Below, one piece after another: positions 26,396 through 37,068 of a stretch of 64,000 bases of DNA. The first letter of the stretch is position 1. Every line of letters begins with the position of its first letter. The notes beneath the pieces are model-generated. The model did no database searches. It worked only from the letters and a program-made list of their open reading frames with translations, and had not been told where the DNA came from. The position numbers and the translations under genes were made by a program. This DNA is from Curvibacter sp. (GTDB lineage: Bacteria > Pseudomonadota > Gammaproteobacteria > Burkholderiales > Burkholderiaceae_C): positions 1 to 64,000 of the forward strand of contig REAW01000018.1 in NCBI GenBank assembly GCA_004293725.1, given 5' to 3'.

Positions 26396-27304
26396 ATGGA
26401 AATCGCAATTACGTTATTGGTTATCGCTGTCATTTTTGTTACGCGATCGGTCAAAGTGGTGCCCCAGCAGCATGCGTGGGTCATTGAGCGCTTGGGAAAA
26501 TACCACGGCACGCTGACGCCTGGCCTGAATTTTTTGGTGCCTTTTATTGATCGCGTCGCCTACAAACACGTGTTGAAAGAAATTCCGCTAGACATTGCCA
26601 GCCAGGTTTGCATCACCAAGGACAACACCCAACTGCAAGTGGACGGCATTCTGTACTTTCAGGTGACAGATGCCATGCGTGCCAGCTACGGATCAAGTAA
26701 CTACATCATTGCCATCTCGCAGCTTGCCCAAACCTCACTGCGATCAGTTATCGGCAAACTCGAACTGGACAAGACCTTTGAAGAGCGGGACATCATCAAT
26801 GCGCAAGTGGTTGCAGCCATTGACGAAGCTGCGCTGAACTGGGGCGTAAAAGTGTTGCGCTACGAAATCAAGGACCTGACACCGCCCAAAGAAATTCTTC
26901 ACGCCATGCAAGCACAGATCACCGCGGAACGCGAAAAACGCGCCCTGATTGCCGCGTCGGAAGGCCGCCGCCAAGAGCAAATCAACATTGCCACGGGAGA
27001 ACGCGAGGCCTTTATTGCCCGCTCAGAGGGCGAAAAACAAGCTGCCATTAACCAAGCGCAGGGCGAAGCCGCATCCATTACCGCTGTGGCAGATGCCACC
27101 GCACAAGCGATTGAGCGTGTGGCTGCCGCGATTCGCCAGCCTGGCGGTGAGCAGGCGGTCCAGCTTAAAGTGGCCGAAAAAGCCGTGGAGGCTTACGGCA
27201 AAGTGGCTGCGGATGCGACCACCACACTCATTATTCCGGGTAACATGAGCGAAGTCTCGACCCTTATTGCCACGGCCATGAAAATGGTGCAATCAAGCAA
27301 GTAA
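26396..27304 (+). CDS. SPFH/stomatin-family protein (paraslipin, QmcA-like)
   Basis: The 302-residue protein has one N-terminal membrane anchor (IAITLLVIAVIFVTRSVKVV), then an SPFH domain (QQHAWVIERLGKYHGTLTPG, VDGILYFQVTDAMRASYGSS). A long Ala/Glu-rich coiled coil follows (about 165-250), which forms oligomeric cages in relatives. It belongs to the paraslipin/QmcA branch and pairs with the upstream NfeD protein. A role in membrane quality control or lipid microdomains is inferred from the family. Confidence 0.93.
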   Translation: MEIAITLLVIAVIFVTRSVKVVPQQHAWVIERLGKYHGTLTPGLNFLVPFIDRVAYKHVLKEIPLDIASQVCITKDNTQLQVDGILYFQVTDAMRASYGSSNYIIAISQLAQTSLRSVIGKLELDKTFEERDIINAQVVAAIDEAALNWGVKVLRYEIKDLTPPKEILHAMQAQITAEREKRALIAASEGRRQEQINIATGEREAFIARSEGEKQAAINQAQGEAASITAVADATAQAIERVAAAIRQPGGEQAVQLKVAEKAVEAYGKVAADATTTLIIPGNMSEVSTLIATAMKMVQSSK

Positions 27305-27340
27305 TCTGGCCCATTGCTGCTCAGGCTCCTTTCGTTACGG

Positions 27341-27403
27341 CTTGCGAAAAAAAGAGTTCAGACTTAAGCTCAATCGCGTTCTGAAAATTCTAGTTTTCGC
27401 AAG
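27341..27403 (+). promoter_or_regulatory. Inverted repeat overlapping the H-NOX ribosome-binding site
   Basis: CTTGCGAAAA (27341-27350) and TTTTCGCAAG (27394-27403) are perfect ten-base inverted arms 43 bases apart. The downstream arm runs into the AAGGAG Shine-Dalgarno of the H-NOX gene (27402-27407). A second, competing pairing GAAAA/TTTTC uses the same downstream arm. As RNA this could hide the ribosome-binding site; as DNA it could be a two-site operator. Either role is inference. Confidence 0.45.
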
Positions 27404-27414
27404 GAGTGCGGGTT

Positions 27415-27948
27415 ATGAAAGGCATGGTCTTTACTGAGTTTTTGGAAATGGTGGAGATGAAGTTTTCTGCCGACATGGTGGATGACATCATTGAGGACAG
27501 CGCCCTCCCGAGTGGCGGCGCTTACACAGCGGTTGGTGTGTATGACCATGGTGAATTGGTACAAATGGTTGTGGCATTGTCCCGGCGCTCAAACATACCC
27601 GTACCCACCTTGGTGCAGGTGTTCGGGGAGCATTTGTTTGGACGCTTCAATGTGCTGTACCCCAGTTTTTTTGCGGGACAGGTCTCGGTGCTGGACTTCT
27701 TGGAAGGTATAGAAACCGTTGTCCATACCGAAGTGCGCAAGCTTTATCCAGACGCGCAGCTTCCGCAATTCCATTGCACACGTACCGTTGACGGATTGCA
27801 AATGCGCTACAGCTCCCCTCGCCATTTTGGCGACTTGGCAGAAGGCTTGATCAAAGGAGCCATCGTGCATTTTGGCGGAGGCGTAGCCGTTAGCCGGAAT
27901 GACCAGGCCGATGGCGACATTGTGTTTGACCTGCGCCGAATAGCCTGA
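27415..27948 (+). CDS. hnoX: H-NOX heme nitric oxide-binding sensor
   Basis: H-NOX proteins bind NO at a b-type heme and change the activity of a partner kinase or cyclase. The 177-residue single-domain product has the proximal heme ligand H104 within [18 protein letters not shown]. It also has the propionate-binding Y-x-S-x-R signature at 132-136 (YSSPR), as well as the N-terminal [14 protein letters not shown]. It has only one cysteine, so the zinc site seen in some H-NOX proteins is absent. The start is ATG at 27415 with AAGGAG eight bases before it. It is followed after five bases by a hybrid kinase, its likely partner. Confidence 0.95.
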   Translation: MKGMVFTEFLEMVEMKFSADMVDDIIEDSALPSGGAYTAVGVYDHGELVQMVVALSRRSNIPVPTLVQVFGEHLFGRFNVLYPSFFAGQVSVLDFLEGIETVVHTEVRKLYPDAQLPQFHCTRTVDGLQMRYSSPRHFGDLAEGLIKGAIVHFGGGVAVSRNDQADGDIVFDLRRIA

Positions 27949-27953
27949 ATTTC

Positions 27954-30008
27954 GTGCCAAGTTCGCCCTCGGAGCAAAGCCCTGAAGAAGCGTTGCGTCG
28001 CATGGCGCTGCGCTTGGAGCGAGAGCGGACGGCCCGCAAGCAGGCCGAGGCATTGCTAGAAGAAAAGAGCCTGGAGCTTTACCGCATTAACCAGGCATTG
28101 CAGGTGACTGCGCAAGGTCTCGAAACCCGTGTGACAGAGCGCACAGCAGAGCTCAAGACCGCGCTCGAAGAAGCGGAATCAGCCAATGAGGCCAAGAGCC
28201 GGTTTTTGGCACTCATGAGTCATGAAATCCGCACCCCCATGAATGGTGTATTGGGTTTGTCGGAGTTGCTCTTGGGCACAACGCTTGATGCGCAACAGGG
28301 CATGTATGTAAAGAATATTGTTGGAGCCGGAACGTCTCTGCTGGCACTTATCAACGATATTTTGGATTTTTCAAAAATTGAAGCGGGCGAAATGTCGCTG
28401 GAGCTTCTGCCATTCAACCCCAGGCAGATACTGGACGATGCGACAGGCTTACTCAAGCAGCAGGCGGCAAGTAAAGGAGTGGAGTTGGTTGTGCTCCATG
28501 CGCCCGATTTACCTGCGCTCTGGCACAGTGATCCTACGCGCCTGCGCCAGGTGTGGCTCAACCTGATTGGCAACGCCTTGAAGTTCACGGAGCACGGGCG
28601 CGTTACGGTGTCGCAATCGGTTGATCAGGGGTGCCTGCGTTGTGTGGTGCAAGACAGTGGCATCGGCATGTCAGACGCTGCACTCGCCCAACTCTTTCAG
28701 CCTTTTCGCCAGGCGGACAACAGCACGACCCGAAAGTATGGCGGCACAGGCCTCGGCTTGGTCATTTGCAAAGCATTGATCCAAAAGCTGGGCGGACAAA
28801 TGCGCGTTAGCAGTACCCAAGGGGTGGGGTCGCGTTTCGAGTTTGATGTGCCGCAATCATTGACGGCCAAGGTCCAATCTCGAGCATTGGTAGACGCCGT
28901 TACTGCCGCGATGCCGGTGGTTGCATCGGATGGAGATTTGGCCGCTCTTCGCATTTTGCTGGTGGACGACCAGCCCATCAATCGTCTATTGGCTCGAAAT
29001 CAGCTCAAGCAGATCGGGTGTTCGGTATCCGAAGAAGCACATCATGGCAGGGCCGCTTTGGACTGCCTGCGCGAACACACGTTCGATGTGGTGCTGATGG
29101 ACATGCAAATGCCCGAGATGGACGGTCTGGAGGCTACGCGCCAACTGCGCCGGCTCCCGCTTAGCTTGCAACCCTTTGTGATTGCCATGACAGCCAACGC
29201 CTTTGCCGAAGACCGCGATGCTTGTTTGGCGGCCGGAATGAACGACTTTCTCAGCAAGCCGGTCAATCTTGAAACGCTACGCGAAGCACTGTGGCGCGCC
29301 ATATCCACAACCGGCAATGGAGCTGAAAGAAGCGCCGTCATCTCGCCACCACCTAACCAAGACCTGGTCTTGAGTCAGGCAATCCGCGATGCGGCGACAG
29401 CGGCCGAGGTTGATCTGCAGACGGCGCTACATCGCCTAGGGGACAACCAGGATATCTACACCGACGTACTGTCCGCCTTTTTGAGTGATGTGCATGGATT
29501 GACCACGCATTTGGATGAATGCGTGGTGAAGGACAATGTTCAAGACAGCAAACGTCTACTGCATACCCTAAAGGGTTTGGCAGCGACGTTGGGAGCACAG
29601 TCACTGTCTACGGAGATTGCACAAGCCGAAAACACCTTGCTTGAAACACAGCACGCTCCATTCCCTTTAAGAGACGTTGCCCGACAAACAACCAAAGCTA
29701 TCCATGCAACCCTCCCTGCACTACAGAACTTATTGGCAGCATTGGTCAAGGGCCGCAGCATCCAGGAAAGCGGCATAGCTTTGCCGGACATGCAAAGAGC
29801 CATGCAACAAGCCCTCGAAAAACTCACAGCGCTTTTGGTTGCTGGCGACCTGGAAGCAATGAACGCAATGGCAGAGATCGATCAGTTGTATGCCCCCACG
29901 GCGAAACAGACCCTAGAGCCTCTTCAGATTGCCATGGCCGACATGAATTTTGAGGTCGCATTGAAACATTGCCGGGCACTTCTGGATAGCAGCACAGAAG
30001 CGCGCTAG
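27954..30008 (+). CDS. Soluble hybrid histidine kinase of the H-NOX system
   Basis: The 684-residue kinase lacks membrane segments and any sensor domain of its own. An N-terminal coiled coil (about 14-85, [20 protein letters not shown]) leads to the phospho-acceptor H90 in [15 protein letters not shown]. An HATPase domain follows ([20 protein letters not shown]). A receiver domain ([10 protein letters not shown], acceptor Asp in [13 protein letters not shown]) and an Hpt domain ([15 protein letters not shown]) follow. Its position next to H-NOX makes it the probable NO-regulated partner. The start is GTG at 27954; an ATG at 28002 is a possible alternative. No output domain is present, so the phosphate must be passed to a separate regulator. 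Confidence 0.92.
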   Translation: MPSSPSEQSPEEALRRMALRLERERTARKQAEALLEEKSLELYRINQALQVTAQGLETRVTERTAELKTALEEAESANEAKSRFLALMSHEIRTPMNGVLGLSELLLGTTLDAQQGMYVKNIVGAGTSLLALINDILDFSKIEAGEMSLELLPFNPRQILDDATGLLKQQAASKGVELVVLHAPDLPALWHSDPTRLRQVWLNLIGNALKFTEHGRVTVSQSVDQGCLRCVVQDSGIGMSDAALAQLFQPFRQADNSTTRKYGGTGLGLVICKALIQKLGGQMRVSSTQGVGSRFEFDVPQSLTAKVQSRALVDAVTAAMPVVASDGDLAALRILLVDDQPINRLLARNQLKQIGCSVSEEAHHGRAALDCLREHTFDVVLMDMQMPEMDGLEATRQLRRLPLSLQPFVIAMTANAFAEDRDACLAAGMNDFLSKPVNLETLREALWRAISTTGNGAERSAVISPPPNQDLVLSQAIRDAATAAEVDLQTALHRLGDNQDIYTDVLSAFLSDVHGLTTHLDECVVKDNVQDSKRLLHTLKGLAATLGAQSLSTEIAQAENTLLETQHAPFPLRDVARQTTKAIHATLPALQNLLAALVKGRSIQESGIALPDMQRAMQQALEKLTALLVAGDLEAMNAMAEIDQLYAPTAKQTLEPLQIAMADMNFEVALKHCRALLDSSTEAR

Positions 30009-30025
30009 CCTATACAGGCTTGCCG

Positions 30026-31081
30026 CTACTCTTGGTAGCGGTCGCGGATCGCTTCCACTTCTTCCCAGGCCGCCAAAAACGCATTCACACAATCGGGGTC
30101 GAAGTGTTTTCCGGAACCCGCTACCAGGAAGTCAATGGCTTCCTCCACCGTCCAGGCCTTTTTGTAGGGGCGTTCTGAGGTCAGGGCGTCAAACACATCG
30201 GCAACCGCGACGATGCGGCAAAAAATGGGGATCTCTTCTCCTTTGAGGCCGGATGGGTAGCCGGACCCGTCGTACTTCTCATGGTGACCCAACGCGATAT
30301 CTGCCCCGGCTTGCAGTACCGAGGAAGCACTGCCCTTCAGGAGCTCATACCCAAAGCTGGCATGCTGCTTCATGATTTCAAATTCAGCTTCGTCCAGGCG
30401 CCCGGGCTTGAGCAATATGTTGTCACTGATGCCGACTTTGCCAATGTCATGCATGGGTGCGGCCTCCAACAGCAGTTCTTGTTGCTCTAGCGACATGCCC
30501 AGCCCCGCGGCTATGACCTTGGAGAAATGCGCCATGCGCTGGATGTGAGCGCCGGTTTCAGGGTCGCGGTATTCTGCAGCCTTGCACAGCCGGAACACGG
30601 TGTCGCGTTCTCTGTCCACAATTTTTGCCGTGGCTTTACGCACCTCATCAGCCAGCCAAGAGGCACGTTGGGCCAAGTGCTTGTTCGCTTCGCTCACCAC
30701 CAACATGTTTTTGGATCGGGCGAGAAACTCAACCTTGTCTACCGGCTTTGTCAGGAAGTCATTGGCTCCAGCGTCCAGCGCACGGTAGCGTACATCTTTG
30801 CGGTCATTCGCGGTAATCATCAAAAGGGGCGTCGACGCACAACCGCCAATAGCGCGAAACTTCGCGATAAATTGGAGACCATCGATGTCGGGCATCATGT
30901 AGTCAACGATGACCAGGTCGACTCCATGGGTAGCGGCCCACTCTAAGGCCTTGAGTGGATGCAAAAACGTATGGGCTTCGCAGTTGCCCAGCTTTTTCAC
31001 CAAGGCACCAAAGAGAACCAAGTTCACTTCGGTGTCATCCACGATCAACACGTGCTGCAGGGTTTGTGCGTCTTTTTGCAT
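30026..31081 (-). CDS. Response regulator with HD-GYP c-di-GMP phosphodiesterase domain
   Basis: The 351-residue protein has an N-terminal receiver ([15 protein letters not shown], acceptor Asp in [13 protein letters not shown]). A helical linker and a complete HD-GYP domain follow: [20 protein letters not shown] and [20 protein letters not shown], with [13 protein letters not shown] before them. All usual metal-binding residues appear present, so it should hydrolyse c-di-GMP, unlike the degenerate HnoD of Shewanella. It follows the second hybrid kinase by 26 bases on the same strand and converges on the H-NOX kinase. It is the only obvious output of the island. Confidence 0.93.
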   Translation of the reverse strand: MQKDAQTLQHVLIVDDTEVNLVLFGALVKKLGNCEAHTFLHPLKALEWAATHGVDLVIVDYMMPDIDGLQFIAKFRAIGGCASTPLLMITANDRKDVRYRALDAGANDFLTKPVDKVEFLARSKNMLVVSEANKHLAQRASWLADEVRKATAKIVDRERDTVFRLCKAAEYRDPETGAHIQRMAHFSKVIAAGLGMSLEQQELLLEAAPMHDIGKVGISDNILLKPGRLDEAEFEIMKQHASFGYELLKGSASSVLQAGADIALGHHEKYDGSGYPSGLKGEEIPIFCRIVAVADVFDALTSERPYKKAWTVEEAIDFLVAGSGKHFDPDCVNAFLAAWEEVEAIRDRYQE

Positions 31082-31107
31082 GATCAGAAGTATCCTTGGG
31101 ATTCGCT

Positions 31108-34100
31108 CTAACCGGGTGCATGGGCATGCAAAACCACGACCAGCCGATCAACCTCTGCCGTAAACCTTGGCAGCCGCGCTCGCAACTCTTGTGCATTTTC
31201 CTCTGCAGCCAATGCTTCCAACTCAGCGGCGAGCTGGCTGGCGGGCACTGCGCCAAACATGAGCAACGTGGCTTTGAGAGCATGCGCGGTATACAAAAGA
31301 GTTTGATAGTCGCCCGCCGTCAATGCAGTGTCTAGTCCGCGCCTGTCTAGCGGCCACTGGTTCAGGAACGGTTGCAAGACGATATCTACCACCTCTGCGT
31401 CTTCAGCAGCCAAAGCACGCGCGTAGTCAAAATCTTCAGTCACTGCGCCTGGCGCTTCACTCAAATCTACCAACGGTATTTCTCTTGCATTGCTCTTGCC
31501 CAGGTTTTGCAAGAGTTGATTCAACTCTTGCGCTTTGATGGGCTTGGACAGATAGTCGTCCATGCCCGCATCGATGCAACGTTGGCGATCTGACTCCATT
31601 GCGTTGGCAGTCAACGCAACAATAGGGGTGCGGGGCCCAACCTCACTCGCCCTGAAGCGCCGCGTGGCTTCCAGGCCGTCCAAGACCGGCATCATCATGT
31701 CCATCAAAATCACGTCAAACTTGGTGTGAGCCAAAAGATCCAAAGCTATTTGCCCATTGTCTGCCGCTTGCACCTCATGGCCCCAGCGGTGGAGCAAACT
31801 CATTGCAAACCGCTGATTCACCACATGGTCTTCCACCAAAAGCACCTTGAGGCGAAGTTGGGTGTCCAAAACGCTGTGGCGTGTAACCAATTCTGCGGGG
31901 CGCGTGATCTCGGCATTCAATACCTGCGCCACAGCCTTCAGCAACTCGTCTTTGGCAATTGGCTTACTCAAATAGCCCGCCACCCCCGCAGTTTTTGCGC
32001 GCTGGGCGTCCCCTTTGACGCTAGCGCTAGACAACATGATCATCGGCGTCTGCGCATAAAGGGGCAGTAAAGATACTGTTTGGGCAAGGGCAAACCCGTC
32101 CATGTTGGGCATTTTTGCGTCAAGCAAAAGAAGGTCAAACTGCGTTTGCGCACCCCCAGTGCCCAGCATTTCCAAGGCGTCCTTCCCCGAGGCAGCGCCA
32201 GCAACCACTGCGCCGGCGCCCTGCAAGGTGCGAACAAGCACTTGGCGATTCACCTCGTTGTCATCCACTACCAATAGCCGCACACCACGCACATTGAATG
32301 TCGATGTGGATGGCGCATCTGATTGCGCGGGCAGCGGATCCCGCTCAACCTGCACCTCCACATGAAACACGCTGCCTTTCCCTAACTCGCTTTCGGCCCA
32401 CACTTGCCCGCCCAAAGCCTGGGCCAGCCGAGCGCAAATGGTGAGACCCAGACCGGTTCCTCCGTATCTGCGTGTTGTGGAGCTGTCTTCTTGGGAAAAG
32501 GCATTGAAGATCGAGCTGATCTTGTCTTTCGGTATGCCAATGCCGGTGTCACGAATAGCGAAGTGCAGCATGCAGTGACGCCCACTGCCATTGGGGCTCA
32601 CCTCTCGCGTGGCGGGCTCCACTCGCACCACCACCTCACCGTGTTCCGTAAATTTGATGGCATTGCCCACCACATTGAGCAGAATTTGGCGCAGACGCCC
32701 AGGATCCCCCAAGACGTGCACGGGTACCGCAGGGTCCATGTCGCACACCAGTTCCAAGCCCTTGCTTTGGGCGCGCTCTGCCAAAGACTTCAGGCTCTCG
32801 CTTACCGTGCGTCCGAGGTTGTAGGGAATATGCTCAATCAGCAGCTTCCCGGCTTCTATCTTGGAGAAATCCAGGATGTCATTGATAACCACCAACAGCG
32901 CCTCTGCAGACGACTGAACCAGACCCAGGTATTCGCGCTGCTCCGCATCCAGCTCGGTATCCATCAATAAACCCGTCATGCCAATGACCCCATTCATTGG
33001 GGTACGGATCTCATGGCTCATATTGGCCAGAAAGTCTGATTTGGCGCGGTTTGCCGACTCCGCATCTTCTTTGGCTTTTTGCAGCTCTTCCGAAATCCGC
33101 TTGGCCGCAGTGACATCCGTGAAATACCCATTCCAGACCCCAGCCACTTTTTCCTGCGGGCTGGCATTGGCTTCGCCATGCACCCACAGCGTCTCTTGGG
33201 TTTTTCGGTGGATGACCCGAAAATCAATCTGCCATGAGCGCGCTGTGCCTTGGGAGGAAACAATGGTGTCAAACACCATCGCTTTGTCTTGCGGGTCGAT
33301 ACATCCGGTGAACGCTTCGGGGTTTGCCACCACGTCTTCCGCTAACACTCCGCAAATACGCCCGATACCATCACTCATAAAAGGAATTTGGAGTCGCCCT
33401 TGCGCCGTGAAGGTGTACTGAAACACTGCCGCTGGAATATTCTGCGTCACGCTGCGCAACCGCAAGTCGGCATCTTTGAGCGCACTAATGTCTTGCCAAA
33501 TCCCGGTGAACACCGTGCTGCCATCAGCGGCCAGATGGGGCTCAGGAATGATTTCGCTGCGAATCCAGCGTACGGCGCCGTCAGGCAGGCGCACGCGATA
33601 TTCACCCAGCCAAGTTGAGCGATTGGCGGCGGCGGCTAGCACCCCGCCAATCACCCTGCCCCGATCTTCCGACACAATTTGCCGGGTGGTAAGTGAGGAA
33701 TCCGCCAAGAGTGCTTCGCGCGTCAATCCCAAAACCTCGTACAAGCGCTCGCTCACGAAGGTAAACCGGTAGCCGGTGGCGCTTACGTGCCACTGAAACA
33801 CCACGCCCGGCACGCTGTTGGTGATGTGGCGAAGCCTATCCTCCCCTGCTTTGATAGCGGCTTCCATGCGCTTTCGCTCGGTTATGTCCGTACGAATCGC
33901 GATGTACATCGAGGGTTTTCCGCTCTCATCACGCAGGGGCACAATGGTCGCGTTCACCCAGTAGAGGTGCCCCTCTTTGGCCCGGTTGCAGATCTCGCCG
34001 TGCCAGACCTTTCCCCGGGCGATGGTGTCCCACATGTCGGTAAAAAAAGCCTTGGGGTGCTCGCCCGAGTTAATCATGCGGTGGTTGTGGTTCAACAACT

Positions 34101-34668
34101 CTGCACGGGTGTAGCCGCTAATCTCGATGAGTTTGTCGTTCGCATACACGATGTCACCATCGGCATTGGTAATGCTCACAATGGCATGTTGGTCCAAGGC
34201 GAATTTTTGATGCGCCAAGTCGGTCAAGGCCGATTGCAAGTCGCTTTGTACTTCTTGCTTTTGCTTGAACAGCCGGCTCATCAGCGCCGACAAGTTTTCC
34301 AAATTCTCGTCTTGCGCCAGCAAACCTTCAGGCTCACCTTCATCCATCAAGCTGCGTGCAGTGTTGCGCAAGCTGTCAATGGCGCGGTTCCTGCTGGCGA
34401 TCTCGTCGCGCATTGAGTCATTTTTTTTGGTCAGCTCTACCGAGCTCAGTTCCAGGCTTCGGGTCTTGAGATCGAGATCACGGTCGCTCTGCAAATAGGC
34501 TTCGTCTACCCGTTGCAAAAAAGCGCCCATGCCATTCAACAGTTGCGCTGCGGTGGGCGACATGGCTCCTTGTTGCGCCAAGGCCCCTAGTTCCGCTAGA
34601 ACCTCTGACGTCTGCGCCTCCTCCACGCCCAGCAGGCGTTTCATCTGGCGCGCCAGCAGCTTGTGCAT
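31108..34668 (-). CDS. Hybrid histidine kinase with PAS domains, two receivers and Hpt
   Basis: The 1,186-residue kinase has an N-terminal helical region (about 1-160), then three PAS-type domains (for example [20 protein letters not shown], ending in [12 protein letters not shown]). A HisKA site ([17 protein letters not shown]) and an HATPase domain ([20 protein letters not shown]) follow. Two receivers come next, [10 protein letters not shown] with [12 protein letters not shown], and [10 protein letters not shown] with [13 protein letters not shown]. The Hpt domain is near the end ([14 protein letters not shown]). There are no membrane segments, so the signal is cytoplasmic. It lies 19 bases after the FIST gene, which is probably its sensor, and upstream of the HD-GYP regulator. 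Confidence 0.92.
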   Translation of the reverse strand: MHKLLARQMKRLLGVEEAQTSEVLAELGALAQQGAMSPTAAQLLNGMGAFLQRVDEAYLQSDRDLDLKTRSLELSSVELTKKNDSMRDEIASRNRAIDSLRNTARSLMDEGEPEGLLAQDENLENLSALMSRLFKQKQEVQSDLQSALTDLAHQKFALDQHAIVSITNADGDIVYANDKLIEISGYTRAELLNHNHRMINSGEHPKAFFTDMWDTIARGKVWHGEICNRAKEGHLYWVNATIVPLRDESGKPSMYIAIRTDITERKRMEAAIKAGEDRLRHITNSVPGVVFQWHVSATGYRFTFVSERLYEVLGLTREALLADSSLTTRQIVSEDRGRVIGGVLAAAANRSTWLGEYRVRLPDGAVRWIRSEIIPEPHLAADGSTVFTGIWQDISALKDADLRLRSVTQNIPAAVFQYTFTAQGRLQIPFMSDGIGRICGVLAEDVVANPEAFTGCIDPQDKAMVFDTIVSSQGTARSWQIDFRVIHRKTQETLWVHGEANASPQEKVAGVWNGYFTDVTAAKRISEELQKAKEDAESANRAKSDFLANMSHEIRTPMNGVIGMTGLLMDTELDAEQREYLGLVQSSAEALLVVINDILDFSKIEAGKLLIEHIPYNLGRTVSESLKSLAERAQSKGLELVCDMDPAVPVHVLGDPGRLRQILLNVVGNAIKFTEHGEVVVRVEPATREVSPNGSGRHCMLHFAIRDTGIGIPKDKISSIFNAFSQEDSSTTRRYGGTGLGLTICARLAQALGGQVWAESELGKGSVFHVEVQVERDPLPAQSDAPSTSTFNVRGVRLLVVDDNEVNRQVLVRTLQGAGAVVAGAASGKDALEMLGTGGAQTQFDLLLLDAKMPNMDGFALAQTVSLLPLYAQTPMIMLSSASVKGDAQRAKTAGVAGYLSKPIAKDELLKAVAQVLNAEITRPAELVTRHSVLDTQLRLKVLLVEDHVVNQRFAMSLLHRWGHEVQAADNGQIALDLLAHTKFDVILMDMMMPVLDGLEATRRFRASEVGPRTPIVALTANAMESDRQRCIDAGMDDYLSKPIKAQELNQLLQNLGKSNAREIPLVDLSEAPGAVTEDFDYARALAAEDAEVVDIVLQPFLNQWPLDRRGLDTALTAGDYQTLLYTAHALKATLLMFGAVPASQLAAELEALAAEENAQELRARLPRFTAEVDRLVVVLHAHAPG

Positions 34669-34687
34669 AAAACAGTTAACGCCTCAA

Positions 34688-35824
34688 CTATGCGGACTCA
34701 GACAAATAGGTAATCGTCATGGTTTGGTTGTGTAACTTGCAGTCAACCGTTGGCGAAAAGGGGCTGATTTCGCCGTACGAATAGAAACCCGCCAACGTAG
34801 CGCCGCTTCCAAATACCTCCCCTACCGCTTCTACCTCTTCGTCCACCCGCCCGCCCATGACGAGCTTGCGTCCAACGCAGCTCACTAAAAGTGCGAGGCC
34901 CTCGTTGTCGGTGGCATGCATTTTTTGTGCGGCTTGCGCTGCAGACTCTGCACCTTCGACCAGGGCGTCGGTACTGGCATGCATCAACTTCAGGTAGCCA
35001 TTGGGGTCAATATCTCCCGCCAAGGTCAAGCTACCTGCTGCTTCATCCACCGCCAAGATGGTGCGGATCAGTCCCACCTCGTTGTGGTCGCTGCCCAGCA
35101 TGGCAAACGGAAACAACAGGCCTGAGGCTGGCAGACCCTTGGCATGCTCGCCCAGGTAGTTTTTATAGACTTCCAGCGCAGACTCACCATCGAGTTCGTA
35201 CAACACATTGTTGTCGCACCGCGTCACCTTGCGCGCTGGCCCAAACGGCGACCAGCCACCAAACGAGCCATGGGCGAATTCAAGCTTTTCACCGTACAGC
35301 CCCACACATACCAAGCGCTCGCTGCTAATGCCAACGTTATCCAAAATCCATGTCTTGGCAAACGCGCCGCCGTCTCCGGCCAGCCCGCCGGTAATGGGGA
35401 TGTGATCCCCAACCACCGATGCCATGCCGCCAATCACCGCACTCCCGTTGATGGCCACGCCTTGTCCAAAAATCAAAATGGCCCGCAGGCCTGCTGTATC
35501 CAACCCTTGCGCCAAACGCTTGCCTGCAGCAAAGGAGTCCGCCATATCGGCCAACGACGTGCTTACTTGCGCAACGCGAGAATGTTCAAATCGCAATGCG
35601 GTCACCACCAAAGTGCCGTCTTCTACGCCTTGCTTGGAAATCTCTCCGGCGGTGGTGCAACCCACCAACTGACTGGTCGCAAACGCCGCCTTCAAACCAG
35701 GCGCCGCAGCCTGCAACGCATCCACGGACCCAAATGCAAACACCAAAGTAGGGCTAATCGCGGTAAGTGGGGAAAAATCAGCGGCCGAGAAGGCGCTACG
35801 AACGGTGACTTGGGAAACTTTCAT
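34688..35824 (-). CDS. FIST-domain sensor protein (NosP-like)
   Basis: The 378-residue soluble protein has FIST_N (LVFAFGSVDALQAAAPGLKA, GCTTAGEISKQG, the GGLAGDGGAF loop) and FIST_C (ASGLLFPFAMLGSDHNEVGL, ending TLAGFYSYGEISPFSPTVDC). FIST proteins encoded beside hybrid kinases include NosP, a heme protein that senses NO in Pseudomonas, Vibrio, Legionella and Shewanella. Here the gene starts the operon FIST-kinase-HD-GYP, and an H-NOX operon faces it. Heme binding is inferred from this context, since I cannot identify the heme ligand by eye. Other FIST proteins bind amino acids or unknown ligands. Confidence 0.85.
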   Translation of the reverse strand: MKVSQVTVRSAFSAADFSPLTAISPTLVFAFGSVDALQAAAPGLKAAFATSQLVGCTTAGEISKQGVEDGTLVVTALRFEHSRVAQVSTSLADMADSFAAGKRLAQGLDTAGLRAILIFGQGVAINGSAVIGGMASVVGDHIPITGGLAGDGGAFAKTWILDNVGISSERLVCVGLYGEKLEFAHGSFGGWSPFGPARKVTRCDNNVLYELDGESALEVYKNYLGEHAKGLPASGLLFPFAMLGSDHNEVGLIRTILAVDEAAGSLTLAGDIDPNGYLKLMHASTDALVEGAESAAQAAQKMHATDNEGLALLVSCVGRKLVMGGRVDEEVEAVGEVFGSGATLAGFYSYGEISPFSPTVDCKLHNQTMTITYLSESA

Positions 35825-36036
35825 GGCTATGTTCCTCGATTTATTTAGTGCGACGAGAAACCCATATTAACGTCCAAAGTAAGGTTTGACTACCAAAACC
35901 AATGGCAAGCATTCACTCCGCAGGAAGCCCCGCAATAAAGAAAAATTGGAGCATCGTTTCGCCTCGCCACTCGATGAGCAGCATGAAGCGACCACGGCGG
36001 TAGCTGAATGTTTTTTTAATCTTGCCCCAAGAAAAA

Positions 36037-36067
36037 CAGCCTTGCCATATCACGTATGGCAAGGCTG
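36037..36067 (-). terminator. Rho-independent terminator after the PEP-CTERM lipase gene
   Basis: The arms CAGCCTTGCCATA (36037-36049) and TATGGCAAGGCTG (36055-36067) pair perfectly over 13 positions around a five-base loop. On the minus strand the stem is followed by TTTTTC. It begins 20 bases after the lipase stop. Confidence 0.88.
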
Positions 36068-36087
36068 TCATGGGGGGAACCTTCGGG

Positions 36088-37068
36088 TTAGGAGGCCTGC
36101 ATAGGTGTGTTACGACGGCGGGTGCGGTAGGCAATCAAGCCCAGACCCATCACCATCAGCACCACTGTTTCAGGCTCTGGTACAGCAGTCACGTACATGT
36201 TTTCCGCAATCAGGCTGTGAGCCGCTGTAGTGGGGTGAATACCGTCCCAGAACAAGTAATTGCTGCAGCTGTTGACGGTTGCGCCGCAGGCATCGGTGGT
36301 GTTGGTAAAGCCGCGTGCAGCTGCCTGCCCAGCCAAGCCGTACAGATCGAATGTCTTCACACCGGTCTCAGAAGCCAAACGTCCCGCCAACACTTGGTTG
36401 AACGTTTGTGAAATCGTGGTTCCGAGATCTCCACCACCAGCCGCGATGGCAGCAGGTGTGAGGCCCAGATTAGGTGCGTTCCACACGATGATGTCCTTGG
36501 CGCCAGCACCTTGGAGGCTATCGACAATGTTGCCGATGTCTGCAGCGAACTGCACTGCAGCGGCCCCAATAATTCCAGGGATGAGGCCCGGATTTCCAGA
36601 TATAAGTGCCCCGACCGCTGCAGTCAGGGTGGCGCGAATATTGTTTCCTCCACCGGCAACCACATACAGCCCATTGGCGTCCGCGACACCTGAAGTTTTT
36701 GTCAAGTACATGCCCGTTTGCATGAGCAAACTGGGAGTTGACTCACCAGGAACGAAATAGGAGGTCTGTGCTCCGCCAAACGCGTAATTGTTTCCGCCCA
36801 AGAGAGACGGCGACAAACCCAATCCCAATTTATCCGCAAACTGCGTTGCCCACACCGGTCCATCGGAATACACACCAGATGCATAGGTGAGGCTAGGAAC
36901 ATAAGAATTCCCACTGACGATTTGGGACGGAGCCGTGCCTATCGCCAAAGTGTTGTTGCCACTGTCGGACAAGCTGTCACCAAAAACAACCAAGGAAGAA
37001 TAGGCCGATGCAGTCATCGACGCAGACACAAGCAAAGCGCTGCACAGCAGCTTAGAAATCAACCGCAT
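36088..37068 (-). CDS. GDSL/SGNH esterase with PEP-CTERM sorting signal
   Basis: The 326-residue exported protein has a signal peptide (ISKLLCSALLVSASMTASAY). The SGNH hydrolase blocks follow: VVFGDSLSDSGNN with the catalytic Ser, the Gly in AGGGNNIR, and the Asp-His pair in FWDGIHPTTAAH. It ends in a textbook PEP-CTERM tail: VPEPETVVLMVMGLGLIAY and the basic RTRRRNT. Exosortase would cleave at the PEP motif and transfer the enzyme to the cell surface or exopolysaccharide. No exosortase gene lies in the window. The substrate (lipid or ester) is unknown. Confidence 0.93.
   Translation of the reverse strand: MRLISKLLCSALLVSASMTASAYSSLVVFGDSLSDSGNNTLAIGTAPSQIVSGNSYVPSLTYASGVYSDGPVWATQFADKLGLGLSPSLLGGNNYAFGGAQTSYFVPGESTPSLLMQTGMYLTKTSGVADANGLYVVAGGGNNIRATLTAAVGALISGNPGLIPGIIGAAAVQFAADIGNIVDSLQGAGAKDIIVWNAPNLGLTPAAIAAGGGDLGTTISQTFNQVLAGRLASETGVKTFDLYGLAGQAAARGFTNTTDACGATVNSCSNYLFWDGIHPTTAAHSLIAENMYVTAVPEPETVVLMVMGLGLIAYRTRRRNTPMQAS

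Noticed and set aside
35886-36104. Small frames in the gap between the FIST gene and the PEP-CTERM lipase
   Set aside because: They run across the lipase terminator, lack ribosome-binding sites and have no family resemblance.
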